Assembly (NCBI GenBank): GCA_903886275.1
Contig: CAISLN010000022.1
Coordinates: forward strand, 1-64,000
Length of the DNA: 64,000 bases
Origin: an uncultured beta proteobacterium
GTDB taxonomy: Bacteria; Pseudomonadota; Gammaproteobacteria; Burkholderiales; Burkholderiaceae_C
Reading direction: 5' to 3'
Shown here one piece after another: positions 54,750 to 62,300 of the stretch. The notes beneath the pieces were generated by a model, which saw only the letters and a list, made by a program, of their open reading frames with translations, searched no databases and had not been told where the DNA came from. Both the position numbers and the translations under genes were made by a program. Position 1 is the first letter of the stretch. The number at the start of each line of letters is the position of its first letter.

Positions 54750-54798
54750 CATTTTCGTCATTCTTCTTTGTTAGCGTTCTAATCGCATTGACTAACGT

Positions 54799-54876
54799 CA
54801 TTTGTTCGCCTTCCAAAAAAAACCCGAACAGAGCATAATTCCAGCGCCGAATCCCCGGCATCTGGAGTCAGTCATG
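54799..54876. repeat. duplicated leader, copy A
   Basis: About 78 bases (CATTTGTTCGCCTT... to ...CATCTGGAGT...CATG) closely repeat the leader of the integrase gene at 55,270-55,347. The copy contains TGTTCG-N16-CGAACA (54,803-54,830) and CCCCGGCATCTGGAGT, but its ATG opens only a six-codon frame. Confidence 0.8.
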
Positions 54877-54929
54877 CCCCATGTCCTCGCATGATACCTG
54901 TCCGAGCTTGCAAGCCTTACACTCAGCCC

Positions 54930-55166
54930 ATGACCACCATGATTTCAGAGGTGTACGAAGCGTTCCGAGCCGCAGGCGTATCGGAGGATCAGGCCCGTAA
55001 GGCAGCAGAGGCCATGAGCGGCGAAGCAAACGCCACCAAGAGCGACATGATCAAGCTGGACAAAGAACTTGTCTTGGTGCGCTCAGACATCACTCTGCTC
55101 AAGTGGATGGTGGGCACCGTGATGGCTGGTGTTGCTGCTCAAATTCTCAAAACCTTCTTTGGGTAA
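54930..55166 (+). CDS. small coiled-coil membrane protein of the element
   Basis: Protein of 78 residues. An N-terminal helix (EVYEAFRAAGVSEDQARKAAEAM) is followed by a charged coiled-coil part (DMIKLDKELVLVRSDITLLKW) and one C-terminal membrane helix (MVGTVMAGVAAQILKTFFG). The layout resembles DUF1640-like small proteins found in phages and mobile elements, whose function is unknown. ATG 54,930 is chosen; the frame is open from 54,891. It sits between the two copies of the duplicated leader, upstream of the integrase, and could be a membrane-acting accessory factor. Confidence 0.6.
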   Translation: MTTMISEVYEAFRAAGVSEDQARKAAEAMSGEANATKSDMIKLDKELVLVRSDITLLKWMVGTVMAGVAAQILKTFFG

Positions 55167-55269
55167 ATTCAATCTGACCCATCAGGAGTCAGCCATGCCC
55201 AGGTCCACCTGAGTACAACTCACGGCCCAGTGGGCTTACCTCGCGCATCCTGCGTGTGTACACAGATTG

Positions 55270-55347
55270 CATTTGTTCGCCTTTAAAAAAGAACCCGAAC
55301 AGCCTACAATTTCAGCGCCGATTCCCCGGCATCTGGAGTACCGCATG
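55270..55347. repeat. duplicated leader, copy B (integrase 5' region)
   Basis: This is the second copy of the 78-base leader. It contains TGTTCG (55,274-55,279), a 16-base spacer and CGAACA (55,296-55,301), then TACAAT-like sequence and GGAG serving as ribosome site for the integrase ATG at 55,345. The position suggests a promoter/operator for int. Confidence 0.8.
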
Positions 55348-56379
55348 GCAACCCCCAAAAAAGACGGCAAGGTCTGGCGCGTCCAGATCAACAAGCTCGG
55401 GGTGCGCGACAGCGGCACCTTCCCCACCAAGGCAGCGGCTGCGGCCTGGATCACCAAGCGCGAAAGCGAGATCATGGCGGGCAAGACCGGACGGGCACCG
55501 GCAGGCACCACCTTTGGTGACCTGCTGACCAAGTACGCCCTGGAGGTCAGCCCCAAGAAGAAGGGCGAGGCGTGGGAGACCAACTTCATCAACCGGTTCA
55601 AGGCCACCCACCCCGAGGTCTGCGCGGTGCTGGTGTCTGGCCTGACGACCGCGACCCTGGCCAAGTGGCGTGACGCACGCCTGCTGCAAGTCAGCAGCGC
55701 CAGTGTGACGCGGGAATGGACGGTGCTGACCCATGCGCTCAAGATCGCCGTCAAAGAGTGGCACTGGCTGCACACCAACCCAATGGCCGAACTGGACCGC
55801 CCCAAAGACTCCGCAGCGCGCACCCGCCGCCCTAGCGCCGAAGAAATCACCCAGCTCCAGGCCCAGTTGAAGTACGACCCGGCGACCGCGCCCACCAGCA
55901 AGACCGAACTGATCGGCTGGGCTATGGCCTTCGCCATCGAGACGGCCCTGCGCGCCGGGGAGCTGTGCAAACTGGAGTGGAAGGACGTTCACATCGAGGC
56001 GCGCCACATCGCCCTGCCCATCGTGCGCGAGGGCAAGTTCAAGGGACGGGCCGACACCAAGACCGGTGCAGCGCGGGATGTGCCGCTGTCCACGCGGGCC
56101 ATCGCCGTGCTGGCGATGATGCAAAGCATCCGGGTTAGAAGTGACGAGCGCGTGTTCCAGCTTGCCGGTGCGACCTTGGACACCCTGTTCCGCCGCGCAC
56201 GGGACGCCTGCGGGATTGAAGACCTGCACTGGCACGACTTCAGGGCCGAAGCCCTGACCCGCCTAGCCAAGAAGGTGCCCATTCAGGCGTTGGCGCGCAT
56301 GTCCGGCCACAGCGACATCAACGAGTTGATGACCTACTACCGCGAGTCGCCTACCGACATCGCCCTGATGCTGGACTAA
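55345..56379 (+). CDS. int: tyrosine-type site-specific integrase
   Basis: Phage-type tyrosine recombinase of 344 residues. An N-terminal DNA-binding part (KVWRVQINKLGVRDSGTFPTKAAAAAWITKRE in part, an Arm-binding AP2-like fold) and core-binding helices are followed by the catalytic domain with Arg203 (ALRAGELCKLEW), Lys239 (DTKTGAARDVPL), His297 and Arg300 (HWHDFRAEAL), His322 (SGHSDI) and the nucleophile at Tyr331 or Tyr332 (MTYYRES). All catalytic residues are present, so it should be active. It lies 850 bases from the tRNA-Ser remnant that is its likely target. Its TAA overlaps the stop of the convergent giant gene. Confidence 0.95.
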   Translation: MATPKKDGKVWRVQINKLGVRDSGTFPTKAAAAAWITKRESEIMAGKTGRAPAGTTFGDLLTKYALEVSPKKKGEAWETNFINRFKATHPEVCAVLVSGLTTATLAKWRDARLLQVSSASVTREWTVLTHALKIAVKEWHWLHTNPMAELDRPKDSAARTRRPSAEEITQLQAQLKYDPATAPTSKTELIGWAMAFAIETALRAGELCKLEWKDVHIEARHIALPIVREGKFKGRADTKTGAARDVPLSTRAIAVLAMMQSIRVRSDERVFQLAGATLDTLFRRARDACGIEDLHWHDFRAEALTRLAKKVPIQALARMSGHSDINELMTYYRESPTDIALMLD

Positions 56380-59300
56380 CCCGGCTTGAGCATCTGCGCC
56401 AGTTCGTCCTTCTGCTTCGTCAGGCCGTCGATCTCCACCCGTTTTTGGGGGCCGCTCATTTTCTTGTCATTGCGTACTTCGATGATTTGCTTGGACAGCA
56501 TGGACTCCCGTTCGATCAACTTCCTGACCAGCAGCACCTGATTGATTTTGTTGCCCTCTTTTTTCATCAAAGCGTCGGCCCCGGCCTGATCCCCGGCCAT
56601 CAGTTTCTTGCGGTAGCTGCCGTAGGCTTGCTCAATCTCTGCGGCTTGCTCATAAAGCTGGGTGACATACCGGCTCGACCCGGCTGGCAGCGACTCCACA
56701 AAGTTACCTGCAAGGAAAACGTCCTTCAGCTTCATAGGCACCGCCGCGCCCTTGTTTTCCAGCGGATGAAAGATGCCATAGTCCAGCGCCGTGGTGATGC
56801 TGGTGCCGACCCAACTGAAGTAGCCCCGAATCAGGCTATCGACCTGAACCGGCGACAGCGTGTTGCCAGGACTGACCGGGTTGGGCAGACCCAGACTGCC
56901 CAACAGCTTGGCCGTGCCCGAGGTGTTTTCGCTGCTGCGGTCCTCTGGCAGCAGTTTCTCCATCCCCTGCGTTTCAATAGGCCGGTCGGTAAAGAAGTTT
57001 TTGTTGGCATACAGCTCAAGCAGTGGCTTGACCAACTGCGGCACCGGATTCAACCTCAGTTGCTGCGTCACCAGACTGATCAGGCGCTCCTTGAACCGCT
57101 CTCCCGTCATCTCATCGTCAAAGGCCAGTTCGGCCAAGCGTTCGGCCAGCGTGCCGATTGCGCCAACCTCAAATGGCTTGGGCACCCGAAAGGCATAGCC
57201 CCCGACCTTGAACCACCAATAATTGTCCCGATCCCAGTCTTCGCGCTTTTTCCATTCAGGGTCATCATGGCCTGCGCCCAAAAGCGCCAGCGATGCCATC
57301 ACCACCGCGCCCATGACAATGCCCGCACGGGCTTTGTTCTTGGCTGTGGATTTGCCCAGCTTGTATGCGCCTTGCAGTCCGGCATTCAGAAACGGCACCG
57401 TCTGCGTCAAAAAGCGCACGGCTTGCCACTTGCCCGACATGCTGAAATCCATCAGGTCGCGCGCCCAGAATGATGCCTCGCCGTGCGTCATGCCCTTGCC
57501 GCCGTCCGCCACCGGGCGCGTCAGGATTTCGTACAGTGCGGCCCGGTTGACCTGTTCAGATCGGTCGCCCAACTCCTGATAGGCATCGAAAGCTGGCTTG
57601 ATGTGGTGGCTCCACATCGCCTCGACCTTGTTTGCGTTGTCCAGAATGTGCGCTTCTGGCACACCCCTGGTGACTAACTCACGCGCCATGTCTGCATTGT
57701 TGCCATCCAACATGGAGCCAAAGCGAATCATGCCGCCGCTAAACAGCAACTTGGCGCGGGTTTCCGAATCAATCTTTGTCAGCGCCAATCCTTTGGCTGC
57801 ATTCTTGACCGGGTTGTAGGACAGTTCATCCAGCAAGGTTGCTTGAATCGAGTCGCGGATCAGGTTACGCAGCTTGAATGCCGGGTTGACCGTCACCGCA
57901 GAGGTCAGCAACTGCTTGAAGTCGCGCATGACCTTTGGCGCACGGTAGGTGTTGTCGATGGACGTAATCGCGTCCAGCAAGTACGGGTCGCTCACGCTGA
58001 AGGTGCGCTCCACGTTTTCCATCACCTGTGCCGTGCCGTTAGACACTTGGCTCACGCCATTGGCGTCCTTGTACGTCTGGCCCGCCGGGACATATTTCTC
58101 GACCCGTGCGTACAGGCCAGTGGCCGGATCGAGTTTGAGTTCGGTCGTGGTGTTCTCGCGGAAATGAACCAGACCCTTGCCGGGAGTTCCAGAGGGGACT
58201 TCTTGCGCCGCTCCGAGCCTGACAGCCTCGTTTAGCGTGGTCTTGGCAGATTCATTGCGGGCTGACGCCTCAATCAAGTGGCTCCAGTTTTTGAGCACAT
58301 TTGCCAGCAGATCGGCGTGGAGTTTTTCAGTGCCGCCGCTTAACCGCTTCCAGGCTTGCTGATTGACCAGCCCGCCCTTGGCAACAAACCCCTGCACAAT
58401 GCCCTCTTCCATCAGCCGGTAAAACGGGACGTAGGGCATATCCTGAAACATGCGGCGCGTCTCGGCGCTGATCAGCCCGCGCTGCCACGCAATATCCAGC
58501 ATGGCGTTGTTGTAGTCCATCAAACCGCGCAGCGCCGTGTTGTAGGCCGCTGCACGATCCTTGCCGTTTTGCAACTGACCTTGGTTGGTGGTCTTGAGCC
58601 GCGCAATGTCCGTGTCGCTAAACAGATTCTCCAGTCCGATGGTCTTCAGCCGCTCTGCGCGGGTGGCCGCAACCCAAAGCAAGAAGCGGTCGTGTTCGCC
58701 GTCCAGCTTCGCAAGCACACTTGCAAACCCGTTCTGCCCCCCGTTGGCATGGTCAAACTGGCCGTTGATGTCGCCGTTCTCGTCGATGTACGGCTTGCCG
58801 TACATAAAGATGGCTTCCAGCGTGGAACTTGAACCCTTGGACATGCGCGCCTGCATGTAGCCTTTGGTGCTGTATGCCAGGATCGGGCTGAACTGGTCAA
58901 ACACGCCTTGCGCGGTTTCCGTGCGCCAGTCCTGCCCGAACTGCGCGGCGCGCTCCTTCAGCGTCTTGGGCACCCCAATCACGTTCTTGACCGCCTCCAG
59001 TTGGTCGGGCGTCAGGTCACCGAACTGGCCGAACTGCTTGCGCGAGTATTGGATGTCCGGGTTGGTGCCGTCAAAGTTACCGTTGTTGCCGATGGCCGAT
59101 TTAACATCCGTGTTAGAAAACGCCACCAGTTCAACGACCCCGTTTACATGCACCATAGCAACACCATCGTGCCCTTGAGCCTTCAGGTTCTCGGTGAATT
59201 TGGTAATTTCGCTGGCTGATGCTTTGCTGTACTTGTCCTTAACCGCTTGGGTTGCGATGTATGGATTCCCAACCGCCATAAACAGCGGCATGATTGATCT

Positions 59301-62300
59301 GCCAGACTGCCCGTGCTTTGCCCAGGCGTAGTCGTCTGCCATATCCGCGCTGCTGACGACATAAACACCGTCGCCTAACCAGCCTTTGTCTTTGCGGTTA
59401 GGGTGGTCCCTTCTAACCACCGCGAAGTCATCTCTTGTACCGTGGTAGAAGATAACAGGCTTTGCATCTCTTCCAATAGGCCCGGTGGTCCCTGTAAACG
59501 TGATGTCCCCGACAGTAACTGGCCCATGAGCATTTGTGCCCACGCCTCCTTGTCGCTGTATTCCGTTGACATCATTAGCTCTTCCTCGTTCATTAGCAGC
59601 ACCTCCTACTGCATTGTGCCAGTCTCCGTACCATTTTTTGAACGCTGGTGTTTCAGTCTGGTCGGCAATGGCCAGGCCAGGGTTGTTCTCCCGCTGCGCG
59701 ATGCCGAATGCCAGATCAACCAGGTCTTGCGCCTTGAACGTCTCGGGCTTGCCGGTGATCTTGCTCCACACCTGGTGCAGTGCCTGCTTGACCGTCTCCA
59801 GCCAGCGCGCAACCGTGCCCGGTGCCGCCATCAGGCTCGGCTTGATGCCCAACTTCAGCGCCCCCTCCACCGCGTAGGGGAACAGTTCTTGGCTGCTTAG
59901 TCCGGCCCCAGCCGCGTTGACGCGCTGGCTGGCATAGTCGTACACCGCCCGCTCCTGCGTGCCCTCCTGGGCCTGTTTCCAGGTCTGGATGGTGCCATGC
60001 AGCTTGTTCCATCCGGCCTCGCCCAACACCGCTTGGCCGTGCTTGTGCATGAGTTCGTGCGCTAGCACCGCCTGCTCTGTCCCGGCCTCGATGTGGTCAG
60101 CAATCAGGAACACCGTTTTGGTGGTCCGGTCATAGAACGCCTGGGCCTTGACCGCATCGCCCTCCGACTCCAGATTGACGCGCCCCACCAGCGGCTCCCA
60201 AGTGGACTTGATCTGGTCGGCAGTTGTGGCAACGATCCGGCCCAGTTGGTTGCCCAGGAACTTGCCGGTGAACTCCGTGATGGCCTGCTCCAGCGCGGGC
60301 ACCGTGGTGGGCGTGGCGTTGGTGCCCTCGCTAAACAGTGGCATCCCCTTGGACGCCTGCTCCTTCATGGCCGGGGTGATGGCGAAGCTGATTTGCTGAG
60401 TGGTTGCTGGCGCACCCGGTTGCATCGTCCCACCCAGTGCTTCAGCGGCCCGAATGGATGCAAAGTCATTTATGGCCTCGGCCTGACCCATGCCCGAGCG
60501 CATGGCCTCGGCAATCTCACGCAAGTGCTGCTGGATTTGCGCTGGATGGCTGTTGTCGGCAGCAACCCTAGCCACATCGTCTGCGGAAAGATCGGGACCG
60601 ACCCATTCAAACCGGTCTGAGAGTCCCGTGCGGGGGACTTTCATGTCCATCGTCTCCATCTGCCCGCCGCCCAGCTTACGCAGCACGTCCTTGACGGCGG
60701 CTGGCACGATCTGGTCGTAAAAGGCTTTCATGCCCTCCCCGCCCACCTTCAGGTCAAGGCCAGAAAGTCTGTGCCAGTCACGGTAGGATTGCCCAAACAC
60801 CTTGCCTTCACGCGCCTCTACCTTTTTGGCAATTTCCTTGCCTACCAATTCCTCAATGCGTGAAAGTGGCACATCATCTTCTTCGATTACAGCGCGCCCA
60901 GCATGGTCTAGCGCCTCGATTTCGTAAGTGCCAGTGTCGCCAATGGGTTCGTAATTGAATGCACTGATCTGCTTGCTCAAATCGTACCGGTCAGCCGACT
61001 GCTGACCATTGACAAACGCCACCCGGTCATAGCCACCGTCCACGGCCATCTTGATCACGCGCTTGAGGGCCAGCGCCACCCATGCGTCGGTCTTGGTGAC
61101 GAAGGGGGCATCAGGAACACCACTTAACGGTCCGGGCGTGGTTGCACTCGCAATCGCTCCTTCGCGGGTGCTTGATCCAAGGCCAGTTTGGGTCTTTGTT
61201 TTGTCGTAGACCATCCATTCGGTGCCATCCTGCGGCCCACCACGGTAGCGGTACGTTGGTTGCTCCACCACGGTCCAACCATCAGGCAGTTTGCCGGGGG
61301 TAACGAAGCCTTTTTTCTTGCCCGCCTGCCCCCAGTCGCTCTGGATTTCCTCGACAAACAAAACCTTCTTGCCATCGGCATCCACGCGGTCATTCACCCG
61401 GATGTGGGCCAGCACGTTGGGCTGGTTCCAGTGGCCAGACCGATAGTCAGCGCCCGTATCTCCAGTCCTCTGGACGCCCAAATTCACACCATCCGTGTCA
61501 CCCCATCCGCGAGGCGACTGAACTGTTTTGGTTTTTACAGAGTCCTTTGGGGGCAGCGTCAGCAGCACCTCACGGTAGTTCTCCCCACCGGGCAATTGGT
61601 ACTGGTCGAATTTGGAAGGGTCGTTTTCCGGGATGGTGTAGGCCGCATCAGCTTCGGCATCTCTCTTGTCCATCAGGTCAGCCAACTGCTTCATCTGGGT
61701 CTCAGTATCGGCAGACTGGTCCATGTCCTTGTAGATGCGCCCAATCTCCGGCTCATATCGGTCAAAGACCGCTTTGCGTGCCGCAATGCCTTCGGGGTCT
61801 TCCGAGAGTGGTGCGCCAAGCACCGTCTCTGTGACCTTCACCCCGTTGCCCTTCAGGAACGCGGCCACATCCTCCTTGCTGACCTTGCCGCCCTGCATCT
61901 TGATCCAGTCGGTCACGCCCGACCACTCCACCTCTGCGGCCTTGACCGTGCCCTTGTTCACCATGCCCTTGATGGTTGCAAGCCAGCCGTCCGCTGGCGC
62001 TGCCTTGACGGTCAGCGCGTCAATGCCATCCGCCAGTGCAGAGCGCCATGTGCGGCTATACATCGCCGTGCCCTGGTCGGTTTCCCTGACCTTGATCGCA
62101 CGCACAAACGCATCAAACGCGGCATTCATGGCCTTGCGCTCGGCCCCAGCCGGGTACGGGCGCTTCAAGCCCCACGGCGTCAGGATGGCCGAATTCTCGG
62201 GCGCGTAGTTCAGGAACGGACTCTTGCCGCCCTTGGCCGCCACCCTATCCTCCACATAGCCCTGGAAAGCGCGGGCCACCATCTCATGCGGCGTGGTCCA

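Larger units (their letters stand above)
54300..54929. other. left junction of the integrated element, no protein gene seen
   Basis: This 630-base region contains, in order, a minus-strand terminator (54,433-54,468), an 18-base tRNA-Ser 3'-end remnant (54,477-54,494), A/T-rich DNA with 11-base direct repeats and AATCCTTTAC-type repeats (54,495-54,750), two inverted repeats TGTTCG-N16-CGAACA and the first copy of a duplicated leader. Open frames here have no domain signal and are read as non-coding. Confidence 0.7.

Noticed and set aside
54290-54838. 182-codon plus-strand ORF over the att region
   Set aside because: It crosses the tRNA terminator, att remnant and all repeats, and its residues simply mirror the repeats (IQHGFN...).
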